In this document: positions 33,511 through 44,850 of the stretch, piece by piece
How positions within the stretch are numbered: position 1 is the stretch's first letter
Layout of the letters: the number at the start of each line of letters is the position of its first letter
Origin: Sweltsa coloradensis
Lineage: Eukaryota; Arthropoda; Insecta; Plecoptera; Chloroperlidae
Assembly (NCBI GenBank): GCA_024449915.1
Contig: JAMZAV010003110.1
Coordinates: forward strand, 1 to 64,000
DNA: 64,000 nt
Reading direction: 5' to 3'
Made by a program: the position numbers and the translations under genes
The notes under the pieces: model-generated
Seen by the model: only the letters and a program-made list of their open reading frames with translations
Databases searched by the model: none
What the model was told of the DNA's origin: nothing

Positions 33511-34063
33511 TGGGTTGGGCCTACCGGTAATGATAGGTAGGCCTAGGTCCTTGCCTATGTAAAACATGCAATATATATGTAAAATCGCTCGGATACAATT
33601 TTATTTGTTGAGGCTACCTCCTCCCAAAGAGCCACATGTCCCGTTGACGTACACTCGACCTGCTAAAGTTGTTGTTTATAAGCCTATATCCAATTGTTTA
33701 TTAGCTTTTCTCCATCTTTGTGTACACCCCACCCCTACGAGCCAGAAGTAAATCACATGCTGGGTATAGTAATACAACTTGATTTAATTATGGACAATGG
33801 TGTACCGTACCTGTATGTACACAATACACATGAGAATGGGAACAAATTTAATGATATGTATTTAAGGCTGTGTCTAAATAATTATTGACAAGCGTAGGGC
33901 CTACCTCTTGGATAGGCCTACGTTAAATTTCAAGATATGAATTCAATGAATTGCCTACTATGTAATTAACTAAGCCTACATTGAGCAATTGGACACAGAT
34001 TTATTTAAATCTTTATTTATCTGAGTAGGATGGATATCTCTGTTGTAACTTGTAATTCATTAA

Positions 34064-34537
34064 CCTTTTGAAAAGTGATTTAAAAATTGGGGTTTGCCAC
34101 CCCTAAAGTGAGTTTTTTTCTCCCCTTAATGAGATTAATAACCAATATTTTCTTGTGAAGTAAATGTTTATTTGCACACAATGTTCATAATAATTTCCAA
34201 GAATTCGTCTACATTCACATCCACGCGCCTCGCCATAGCTACCGATAACACTTGTTGCTGCCTATTAGCACTCACCAGGCCTGCTGTCGCACGCACCAGC
34301 AACTTATGTATTCACAAAAACATGCTAAAACTAGATCAAATCTCATCCAAATGCTCCACCATGTTGTTCAAGATGTTGCAAATAGGTAGCACTACTGCAT
34401 GGCCAAGCTCCAGCTCGATGCACCCATGCCTTGAATTACTGTGCAACCCAAAAACATCAAAACGTTTATAAACGGGCATACTCCGGCAGGCCACTCGGGC
34501 TCGCACGTTTATTTAAATGAACATACTTATCAAAAGG
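34064..34537. mobile_element. 474-bp TTAA-flanked MITE (piggyBac-like)
   Basis: TTAA at 34060-34063 and 34538-34541. The ends are CCTTTTGAAAAG and CCTTTTGATAAG read inward. A 99-codon frame inside (34172-34471) has no recognisable features. Confidence 0.6.
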
Positions 34538-35328
34538 TTAATGACTGACTGGATTGGAATATAATTGAAGGTAATTGAATTGAGTATTAATTGAATGTAT
34601 TTATTTAAGTAAACAACATGTTGATACAATTAGTTATTTTATATAGACATAGTTACGTTAGTTCTAAGGATTAAGATTTAATTATCTTTTTAGTACTGTA
34701 GTCCATCATGTTATTTTAATTGTTTTAATGTCACTTGTTGCTTCTCTGGGCTCAACTATTGATGGAAAATACCTAAACAAATGTGAAAAATAAATTTTAA
34801 TTTGTTGTCGCATGCGCATGCCAATGCATTTTAAAACCCACCCCCTTACAACTTTTCAAGAGAATACCTAAGGAGATACAAAGTCAATCTAGACATTTCC
34901 TATAGTTGTATGTTTGTCTTTTGTAGCCACAGCAATAGTAGGCTACTCCAGGATGAAAAAATTAAATACCTAGTATAGGCGGAGTCAATTAAGCTTCCAC
35001 TCGCCACTTATAGCGACATCACCAACAATGCGCTACAATCACGGGCTCGAACAATATTGATATATAGTACTCTAAACCTTTGTCTGAAATAAGCACCACT
35101 TTTTGCACTAATCTCTGTCTTTAAAAATGGAATGTAGAAGCATACGAGTTGGTACGTAAAGTCTAGACTTCCTGAACTAAAAATAAATTAAGAAAATTAT
35201 TTCCAGCAGGAGAATAGACACCTCTTACAATCCATTATGTATTAACATAGTACTGTTTGTTTTTAGATACTCCTTGACATCCTTTCTTTGGTCACTTATT
35301 GCCAATTGTACATGTAGTTGCTCCGGAT

Positions 35329-35442
35329 CAAGTAAGCAGATGGGTGCAGTTTCGGCGGGCCAATGGGCGATCAGTATTTTAAATTGGGGACTGTTGATTG
35401 GCTGCAATCCACCTGCCGGTGACGTCAGCATCTGCTTACTTG
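35329..35442. repeat. 114-bp palindromic unit with CCAAT boxes and a CRE
   Basis: CAAGTAAGCAGATG at 35329-35342 is mirrored at 35429-35442. Inside are GGCCAATGGGCG, GATTGGCTGCAAT and GTGACGTCAG, which look like CCAAT boxes and a cAMP-response element. No target duplication is visible. Either a small MITE or a compact promoter is possible. Confidence 0.45.
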
Positions 35443-37370
35443 CTTCAGAACAACTAGAATTGGTAATGACCTGAGTTGAACTGGTTTTCAAATGAGCATT
35501 TTGTTTTTGTGGTACGTACTGGCTCCAAGTGAACTGATGGCCTCTCCGATTTTCCCCCATTGCTGACGGACGCATGGCTGGTGCATTATCATCTGTAGGT
35601 GTAACATGATTCTCCAAGTGCCGCGTTAAAATGTAATTTAATGACGTCGTATGAATAACATGGTAGCGTAACTATCACCTTAGAGAATCCCCCTGCTATT
35701 GTTGCCGAGATACTTTAGATCTTCATCATTATCTGTTGTCACGTTCGTTGGGTCGGCATGGAAGACAGGCCTCTCCATCTTCTTCTGTCCTGCCACCACT
35801 CCTCTCTTTCCACCACATTCCAGTCTCCTCCTCGCTGTTCTGCATCCTTTCTCACACTATTCTGCCATTGTTGGCGTAAATCTTAATCTACTCAAAACTA
35901 TATTTCAATATAAACGGGACAGACTATATTATAAAGAATTCGGCTACTGTAGCTTTGATTTAAGTGACAAAATTCACAAGTCATGTACACATTACCGTTA
36001 CTTAACATTGCCAGACCATTTTTACTACTCGTGTCATGGATGGCATCAAGTTGGGCTCAAGTAGAAAGTTAAGCTGACTCGGTGGAGTTATTTCCTTACA
36101 CTCGACTGTGATCTGATATTGTCCAGATATTCCATAGGAAAACTTCCACGCTTGTAGAACCTATTACTGTCGTTGACTCTGGTTTGAAATTTTTCAGAGG
36201 CCTGTTATTGATTGATGACTACAAAGTGGATATCAAATTGTGCTTGTTTTTACCTAGTATTACCTTTACATAATGTGACATTAGACTAGAGTACGTATAG
36301 ATATGTACCAACCAACACCAATATGGCCGCACTTCCTGGCTGATTTTTTTGTCAGGTGTATTCCGTAAATATTACTCAGTTTTCACTAGCCATGAAGAAT
36401 GTGATGCTGTGCTTAATTGAGATTGTGTAGCAATGTGTGATTTTGTTGGTATTGTTAGGCCTAGACTGACCTTAATTGTAGGCCTTCTACAGAATTTTTA
36501 GGCACATGAGTACCCAACAAACAGAAGTTATATAGAGCTGCTGGATCGATTTGACCTTGTCTCCCCCTTTTCTGCCGATCACTCGAAGTGCACGCGCTTA
36601 CGCTTAATTAGCTTCAACTTGCACTCGTCCGTTTCAGCCAGGGCTTTTGTGGTGTTTGTTGGTAGACCTTTAACCTCTAGTTACACATCTTTCTTGATAC
36701 TACAGACATTGTCAAATCTGGTACTAGATCTCCTAGACATTTTCACGGCCTACATTTGGCAATTAACATGAACATGCTCAATCAATATTTTGAGTAAGTA
36801 ATTGTTTAGGAAGCAAAACAACCCTTAAAATGTATATGTAGATTCTATCCTCTTTTTATTTTAATTCTTTTGGGAAAATTTTCATTATTCTGTACTTTAC
36901 TACTGCCTTGAATATAATAATATGTATATATCTATTTTTCTATGGCTAAATAAACATTATGTACTAAATCTGTACCCATTTATCTGTGCAGCAAGACTGT
37001 TAATATTACTAGTGTTCAACGTGGGTTACGCGAGTACAATTTGTCATGTAAACGGATGCGTGTTGCAACAACAGTTGATTTTTATGCTTTTTTATGCTAC
37101 TTAAGCTTCAACCAGTTTTATAACTTGCGTCCCAACCCGCATCGAACGCTAGTAATATAAACGTAACCCAATTTCCTGCCCCGCACCTTTCTGTTGTTGG
37201 GACGACAAGGTGTGTCAGCTCTCGGTCTCACTCCGAGTCGCAGGCAATTGCAGTTGGTCACCTCGCATTGTTGAAATGAAGGCCGACATATTCCATGCTT
37301 GAACGAAACAAATGTACTCGAAAGACACATGAAACCGTAATAAAAGAATAGAAATATTCAACCAAAACCG
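35443..37370. other. Intergenic sequence, no supported gene
   Basis: The 130-codon minus frame 35225-35617 spans the palindromic unit. The 121-codon plus frame 35699-36064 has no family features. Neither is annotated as a gene. Confidence 0.4.
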
Positions 37371-37416
37371 CTCATCCAACAATGAGACAGGAAAAAGCAT
37401 TCGCAAAGCGGCCTAG
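37371..37416 (+). mobile_element. Helitron/HINE-like 3' end fragment
   Basis: GCTCATCCAACAATGAG, then TTCGCAAAGCGGCCTAG followed by T: the last ~45 bases of the family. Confidence 0.5.
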
Positions 37417-37499
37417 TATCATAAAGAACTCAAATCAAGCAAAAAACACTTTTGCTATCCATCTGCAATAAGCTCAAGTCTGACTTATGTAGGGGTTCT

Positions 37500-37627
37500 A
37501 TGATCACTGGGCTGTTTCGTCGTGTCGATAATGAGGCACTACTCATTCTTGAAGAAACATCCAACATGGGTGGCGAAACGTCGAGCAGTGCCTCATTATC
37601 GACACGACGAAACAGCCCAGTGATCAT
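37500..37627. repeat. Perfect inverted repeat, 41-bp arms
   Basis: Arms 37500-37540 and 37587-37627 are exact reverse complements and flank a 46-base spacer. The arms start ATGATCACTGGGCTGTTTCG. The repeat lies only 26 bases outside the long-TIR element. Confidence 0.88.
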
Positions 37628-37653
37628 ACATAGTCATCTACAAGTCGTGAATA

Positions 37654-40600
37654 GTGGTAGCGGTACGCAAAATAATACTGCACTTTTTGAACACGGTTTG
37701 CCACTTTGTACAGTTGTAGGTGGAACCAAAAGTAATTTTTAAGGATGTGGAGGCACTCAAAATTTCCCTTGGAATTCAAAATGGCGGCCATTTTTTCAAA
37801 ACGATGTTTTCAGATACAAAAATTCTTTTGATGTGTCTAATAAATCATGTTTGGTATCGTTTTCGTATATTTCCGACTCGAATAGCACAAAAATAATGTT
37901 AAAATAGAAATCCAGGTGAAATTCTAGAAGTTTAACATATATTTAGTAGTATTTTCAAGAAAATCCTCATAGATTGGGTCTGACATAGAAACTCTTTACC
38001 CTACCCTTGTAAATGCTTCTAACATAAAATTATTATGATTTAAATGTTTAATTTAAAACCAAAATTCATTTTTTTACTTTTTGGCCAGTCATTGCTGCGG
38101 CAACCAGAGGTGCTCAACAGGTGGTTAATGATTATTGTGCTGATTAATATGCTCCCCTTTTTTAACGCGGTTTGGCACTTGGCTCAGTTGAAGCTGGTAC
38201 CCAAAGGATTTTTTTAAGATGTGGAGGCATTTAAAATTCCCTTCGAATCCAAGATGGCGGCAATTTTTGGAAATGACCTTTGAACTCAAAATTTTGCTCA
38301 AAACGACTAATAACATCATGTTTGGTGTCAAGTCCATATGAATTTGAGCCAGAGAACACGAATTTGACCTCAAAATATTAATGATACGTACAGTTTACAA
38401 ATTCACTACGGCTATTATCACAAATCGACTAATTGATAGGTATTTAGTAAAGAATATAGGTATTTAAGAATTTCTGTTTAAAAGCAATTTATTACTTCTA
38501 TGCCGCGTTCTTCACTAAGTTTCACACATTGCTCTCTTGGCAGACCGCTTGCCTTTGAAATTAAAAGCAGACACTGTTTACAATCAGTGAATGTGTGAAA
38601 ATCTCTGAGTCCTAATGGTCAGTTTGCCTTTGTTACCTATGCGCAGCTCACCATTTGCTGAAATCGAAGGGGGACAAGCCTGATTTTCGTGCGGAAAAAA
38701 GTCATCTAATTCAATTTCCCTGTGCTGACTTGCAATGAATAGTTTAGAGAAAAGCTGCTCATCAGTCATCACACTTCTTATTCTTGTTGCCTGCAGACGT
38801 AATTTTTAGTTTAGCCGTGAAGATCTTTTTGTTCAGAAAAGTAGTTATTAAGTTATCAACTATATAGTACCTCCTTTACAACCTTATACAGATTGATGCC
38901 ATCATCTACAAGAGAGTTTAATGTGTCAACACCTTCCTTGCTCACTAACACCCGGCTGTCAATTACTATAAGATCTTCGCTTGATTCCAAGAACGTATTA
39001 CCAAATTCTAGAAAACTGTCTTTGAGTCGACAACTGCTATGAATCAATAATAATAATTTTGTTAAAATGTAACACTAAGAATCCACTTTATAAATTTAAG
39101 TACCTTGCTTACATAATACCCACTATAGTGGTATCATTTGTATATATTTTATACATTATATACTTTATTTATACACATACATTTATATACTTTGATTGAA
39201 TACTTCATAATTAGGTATACATACCAAGATTCAACGTCATCTGCCATCTAAACCTGAATTGCCAAAATATTATGCGCCCACACACAAGCCTCTCTCATGT
39301 TGGCATTCACCTTCATATTATGTAAATCAATGTTTGTTTTCTATGTTATATATTATCTGTATTAATGAAGTTGAATAAAAGCGTGCTAAATCTGATCTGA
39401 AATCTAAAATCTGAAATCTGAGCGCAAGTGTCTTCCCTAAACATAGTCTGGTATGCTGAGTATTGCTCATATTGTCGAAGAATAAGTCGAGACATAAGTC
39501 CAAAACGCGAAAAAATGGGAAATCCAAACATGGATTTCAACTTTAGAAATAATTATCACCAAACCGTTTATATTACGATGAAACCAAATTAACCTGCTAG
39601 TTCACATTGATTTAATCGTTGATATCCAGTATTCAAATATGCGTTAAAATAATCTGTACACTTGTAATAATTCCCAATTTGTGAAGTAAATTAAGGAGAT
39701 TTTACGATTTGTGAATTCAAAATTAATGAATTAATTTAGGAGTACGCGTAATGGATCTTATAGATGGATTCTTTATAAAAGTTCGTGTGAAATATTATAC
39801 CGACGTTATTAACCGTTTACCCGAAAGAAAGAAAAACAGAAAACTGAGTTCTGAGACTCGTCTCCGAGCCAGCCTCAGCGACTCCTCTTAACAACGTCAC
39901 AAAGTAAACACAGGCCAAGTAAACTCCAGTATTGAGTTTAAATTCTACATAAACTCCAGTTTCTCAATTTTTTGTTATTTTACTTTAATATTGTAGTAAG
40001 ATTTGTATTCTGAGAGTCAATTACATACGAAAATGACTCCCAAACACAGATGAATTTGAAAAACTGCAAGAATTTTGTTACTAAGGTCAACATTCCAAAA
40101 CCGCCGCCATCTTGGATTCGAAAGGAATTTTTATTGCCTCCACATCTTAAAAAAAACTTTGGGTACCAGCTTCAACTGAGCCAAGTGCCAAACCGAGCTA
40201 AAAAAGAGCAGCATATTAATCAGCACAATAATCATTAACCACCTGTTAACACCTCTGGTTGCCGCAGCAAGGACTGGCCAATAAGTAAAAAAATGAAATT
40301 CGGTTTTAAATTAAACATAATAATCATAATAATTTAATGCTGGAAGCAAGAATACAGGTGTAGGGTAAAGGAGTTTCTACGTCGTACCCAATCTAAGAAG
40401 ATTTTCCTTTAAAATACTACTAAATACATGTTAAACTTCTAGAATTTCACCCAGATTTTTATTTTGACATTATTTTCGAGTTATTCGAGTCGGAAATATA
40501 CGAAAACGATACCAAACATGATTTATTAGACACATCAAAAGAGTTTTTGTATCTGAGGACATCGTTTTGAAAATGGCCGCCATTTTGAATTCTAAGGGAA

Positions 40601-40720
40601 ATTTCGAGTGCCTCCACATCCTTAAATATTAGTTTTGGTCCCACCTACAACTGTGCAAAGCGGCAAACCGTGTTCAAAAAGTGCAGTATTGTCGTTTTTC
40701 ATGTCGTGTACCGCTACCAC
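37654..40720. mobile_element. 3.07-kb element with ~637-bp terminal inverted repeats
   Basis: The ends read GTGGTAGCGGTAC inward on both sides with TA next to each (37652-37653 and 40721-40722). The arms, 37654 to ~38290 and ~40085 to 40720, match along their length in opposite orientation. Each arm has two related modules with ATGTGGAGGCA...AAATGGCGGC-like cores, about 470 bases apart. The central 1.8 kb contains a spliced coding fragment on the minus strand. The TA target would fit Tc1/mariner-related elements, but the long modular arms are more like a foldback element. Confidence 0.8.
38652..39036 (-). CDS. Two-exon coding fragment inside the long-TIR element, function unknown
   Basis: Exon A is 39036-38871 (acceptor TAG at 39039-39037, donor GTAC at 38870, ending phase 0). 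Exon B is 38790-38652 (acceptor CAG at 38793-38791, phase 0, donor GTGAGC at 38651). Exon A reads SCRLKDSFLEFG, then SSEDLIVIDSRVLV and GVDTLNSLVDDG. Exon B reads SVMTDEQLFSKLFIASQ, then DDFFPHENQACPPSIS and ANG. From memory this resembles a multi-copy family of uncharacterised invertebrate proteins with a FFxHENQxxPPSLS motif. I cannot name a function. Exons before and after were not found, so it is probably a truncated remnant or a captured piece. If exon B is not spliced, its frame stops at 38584. Confidence 0.5.
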
Positions 40721-40722
40721 TA

Positions 40723-42690
40723 AAAGCCTACAATATTTCATCAAGCTCAAGTCTGTTGATGTAAGCTGAAAAGGGGTGGAATGCTACCATGCATGATAAC
40801 TTTTAAATACATAGATTCCAGGACCTCAATCTAATACTTCTAGCCTTGAGCATTCATTTTGTACCAGTAGGTAATACATTTTACATCCTTCTTAAATCTA
40901 AAAAAAAATCAGTTTTTATAACTGAATAGAATAGATGTTGCAAATATAAAGAACAGTTGTTGGGGGAAAAATAATTTTATTGTAATATGTAACAATGGTA
41001 TACAAATCAAGTAAAATATACAAAATAAATTGAAGACCATATTGTCAGTTGAGTTGACACTTATCATTTTCTATTGATTCCAATACTAATACATTAATAA
41101 ATACCGTAACACACAATCCTTATACCACTTAACATTACATAATTTACATTGCATCAGTCACCAATTAACTGTAATACTAATTAACACGGAGCTACGAACT
41201 TACGATTACACCAACACTCGTTAAGATCCAAGACAATGTGGAAGAAAGGTAGTTGCCTCCTATGGAAGCAACTACACATTTGAATCCCCATCTACGCATC
41301 AGTACCCGCATTCAGACCATTGGAAAACATTACTGATTCGTGCCACGTATGTTGGAAAATCTCAAGTACTCGGGCACTCCCCAACAGAATTTAAAACATA
41401 AAAAATTCACATGGTCAAAATTTGGGTGCACCATTACATGATGATGACCTAGAGGCTTAATTGCGTAAACATGTTTATTTAAATGAACCAGAACATAACA
41501 TGAGAAAGATTTAAGAAAATAAATACAATATTAAATTTAATAATATTATCACAATCATAGAACTGTGCTAGAATCCAGAAATACTGTACTTTTAATTATT
41601 ATTTTTATTTTAAAATTATTATTATTACACCTGTCCTATTACAGTCATGTTACATTAATTATTTATTTTATTTTATGGATCTGCTGACATAGAGTTAAGG
41701 AATGTGCCGTCGGTTTATGCGCGCTTTTGTCAACTGGACTCGAGTAGGTCCCAGACAAGTTCCCAATGCATGCTTGTGCTTGTAATTCCAGAACTAAGTC
41801 GTTTGAGGAAGGCTGCTTAGAAATATGAAATACCAACCAAATCGAGGCTTGTACACACCATGAAGTTGTGCACCAACAATCAGGTATTGGGAAATAGACC
41901 ATCAAAGGATGGAGTTCCGTTGACAAAGAGCGCATAAACCGACCGCACATTCCTCAATTCTACGTCAGCAAATCCTGTTACTGTAACACAACTCTAGTTT
42001 CTGATAATTGATAAATAATACTAGTTTACTAGCAAAGGGTACATACATTCTACATTTTACATAACTTTATGGAATTTCTTTGAATTTTAAGGGACGAGAG
42101 GCCTACTTATTATAAATTGATCATAATAAATAATTTATAATAGTATCAATCACTTCATTAAAAAAAATTGTTTATAGTAATAGTATACTTAGTTCTTACC
42201 AAAGAAACATGCATACAAGACAAGCATTTTCCAAAACCAAAATTAACTAATGTAAAGGGGTTATCGTTCTCTCGTCAAGATCACCTTTGACAGGCACTGG
42301 AGTGTTGTCATGGGCAACACTTCGACGAGACTTCGTAAGTTACTTGTTTAATACATTATTCAAACATATCGCTTGTGTGTAACTCGTACGTTATTCAATC
42401 CTGACCACCGACAACACCGGCACCGAGGCCAAACCGGGGCTTTTAGGCACGAATCCTTGCCAAACCAAACTCATCACTGGAAAAATGAAGGTTACAAAGG
42501 TTATCTAGTTATCTTCTCCTTGCATTTTCTTATAGTTACTGATTAATATTGTTTTAAGTAAGTCTGTAACTGCATACAGCTCGATATAGGCCGCAAACTT
42601 TCTGCCAAAAATATCTTTACATTTCATCATAAACCACCATTCTACAAAACACGTTCTCTTAACCAGGCTAATAATACAGGAACTAATTAA
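40723..42690. other. AT-rich intergenic sequence
   Basis: No coding or repeat structure beyond a diverged AACTGAATAG repeat at 40915. The minus frames 41663-41950 and 42505-42732 are unrecognised. Confidence 0.4.
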
Positions 42691-42692
42691 AA

Positions 42693-42826
42693 TCTGTCCA
42701 TCATGAGGTACAAAGTGACCAGTGACTGCCAAGACAGGTATCGGTCGCCCCGTTTGTTGTCTACCAATACCGATCTCGTCCGTCGATGGTCACTTTGTAC
42801 CTCAAGGATGGACAGACTTTAGTAAT
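42693..42826. repeat. Imperfect foldback around GAGGTACAAAGTGACCA
   Basis: CTGTCCATCATGAGGTACAA (minus-strand sense) and its mirror TTGTACCTCAAGGATGGACAG flank a ~75-base loop, directly before the Harbinger-type MITE. Confidence 0.5.
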
Positions 42827-43335
42827 ACCTTGTCCACACTTCCGTTCACTTTAAGTCCTTTCCACTTTAAATGAGTCATTTAAAGTTACCGTGCGTCTAC
42901 ACTGGAACAATAATCACCACCCGCGATTTAACGTCATTTTTGAGTTTAGATGGCAATGACCAATCAGCTATCTTTCTTATTATTTTTCAGCTGTTTTTCA
43001 ATGTCAATTAAACAATGAATTTCATCACTAGAAAAATTTCGTCTTTTCTTCTTATCTTCTTTAGAATTTTGAGACCTGATTAAAGTTACAGAGTGGCTTT
43101 GTCGGGCTAAAGTAATGTCACAAACTCTGAACATAACCTTAAAATACTAGTCGTTCCGCCATTTCAGGATCGAGATACAGTTATCGATTGTTATTTAAGC
43201 AGCTCCTCACTTTAAATGGGGTCCTGGGATGATTTAAAATGAGGGGGACTTCAAGTTGCTTTTCGAGCGTCTACACCTAGACTTAAAGTGCCCCTCACTT
43301 TAAAGCTCACTTAAAGTGCTAGTGTGGACAAGCCA
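42826..43335. mobile_element. 510-bp Harbinger-type MITE
   Basis: TAA flanks (42823-42825 and 43336-43338). The ends share CTTGTCCACACT, followed by ACTTTAAGT-type sub-terminal repeats in both orientations. No coding frame. Confidence 0.65.
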
Positions 43336-43569
43336 TAAGTCTCTAGTATGTTGAAATCACATATTTATCTAAAATTAAGATATTTAATTTAATTTTTGTC
43401 AAAATATTAAGTCTTATCTAATGATATATTTTCTTTTAAATGTGAAACCATATAAATCACTCAGCAGTAGCAAAAAGTAACAACATTTGTTAAATGAGTA
43501 CATCTAAAGATTACTGTGTTACATACAATCCCGGCACATGGTTCGTTAATACTTGGGTATAGAAGGTGG

Positions 43570-43935
43570 GCAATGACCATAGCTATCTTTCTTTATTTTT
43601 TCAGCGTTTTCAATGTCAATTAAACAATGAATTTCATCATAGAAAAATTTCGTTTTCTTCTTAGAAGTTAAGTCCGGTTGTTGCAGAGGTAATTGTCATT
43701 TTTTTTCCTGTGTTCTGTGAAAAAGTAATCGTCGAATAAACTTGAAATAAATTAAAATACTACTGTTGTTTAATCATGTAAGTTTTCGATTATTTAAACA
43801 GCTCACTCACTTTAAATGGCATTCTGGGATGATTTAAATGATTGGGACTTCAAGTTCTTTTCCGAGTGTCTACATTCTAACTTAAAGTTCTCACTTAAAA
43901 GCATCATTTAAATTAGTGTAAACCCATTAAGTCAT
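43570..43935. mobile_element. Decayed second copy of the 42826 MITE
   Basis: TTCAATGTCAATTAAACAAT, GATGATTTAAA and ACTTCAAGTT repeat the internal order of 42955-43300. Many bases are missing and both ends are eroded. Confidence 0.5.
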
Positions 43936-44059
43936 AGTATGTAAAGATGTATTTAATCAAAAAAAAGATAATTTGATTTTATAAATATTTCCATACGTCA
44001 AAATTTATCAATATCTAATCATAAAATTAATTCTGTTAAAAAAATTCCATATAAATCAT

Positions 44060-44850
44060 AGGTATGTCAAAATTTTTTAAATCGAAAAAAACCATTCGTT
44101 AAAAGGATTTATACATGTAAAAATTAGGTTGAACAGATTGCCTCAAAAACTGGCAGTTCTAATCGTTCGTAGATTCGAAGGCTCATAAATTCATCGCAAT
44201 CTGATCAATGTTTTTCGAATTCTGTATCAACCCAAAAAAAAAAAATGGAAAAAAAAAATTCATTTTTCTCATGTGTAGTGTAATGAATCTTTAGTTTCTA
44301 TTTAATAAACCAGCCTGATTTCACGCTATGACGTTAAAAACGGCTACGATTCTTGATACAGCCCCAGATAGTCATTGCTGCCTCCTGATTTTTACTTCCT
44401 TCATGGTAATTCTATATTTTCAATCATAAATACTGACAATTGTTTTAATACTGTGATCAAGGAGATTTCATTTTATTGTCATTTCTTAGTTTACCTATAC
44501 AATGTGCTCAAATAATGTTTAATTTTAATTGTGGGAATATATTTGGGGGTATACAACCACATCGATTTTGGCCAAGAACACAAAATAAGAAACATTTGAA
44601 ATCCAAACCATAAAATGCAATTCGTTTGTTGGATGAGTGCAGCGAGTGAAGTGAAGACACATTAGATTTAAGTACGGGAGAAAGAACAGTCGGCCAATTC
44701 GGTTTTATTCACGCGATTCTGGCCAAACAACTCCGCTGGTCTTAATGAAGTTTTCTGAGTAAATACTAATTCCAAAATCTCGTCAGCAACATTTCATAAT
44801 AGTAGTATAATCGGAAATTTATTTTTCATTAAAATTGCACTAGTACGATT
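44060..44850. mobile_element. Decayed Helitron/HINE-like sequence
   Basis: 44150-44300 matches the family core (GGCAGTTCTAA, AGATTCGAAGGC, TTCATCGCAATC, GTGTAGTGTAATG) with many missing bases. A start-like TTGGATGAGTGCAGCGAG lies at 44630 and is followed by about 200 bases of degraded family sequence. Confidence 0.45.

Noticed and set aside
35225..35617. 130-codon minus frame with protein-like composition
   Set aside because: It runs through the palindromic unit and shows no recognisable domain, so an exon is possible but not supportable.
41663..41950. 95-codon minus frame
   Set aside because: No domain, no splice context and an AT-rich intergenic setting.
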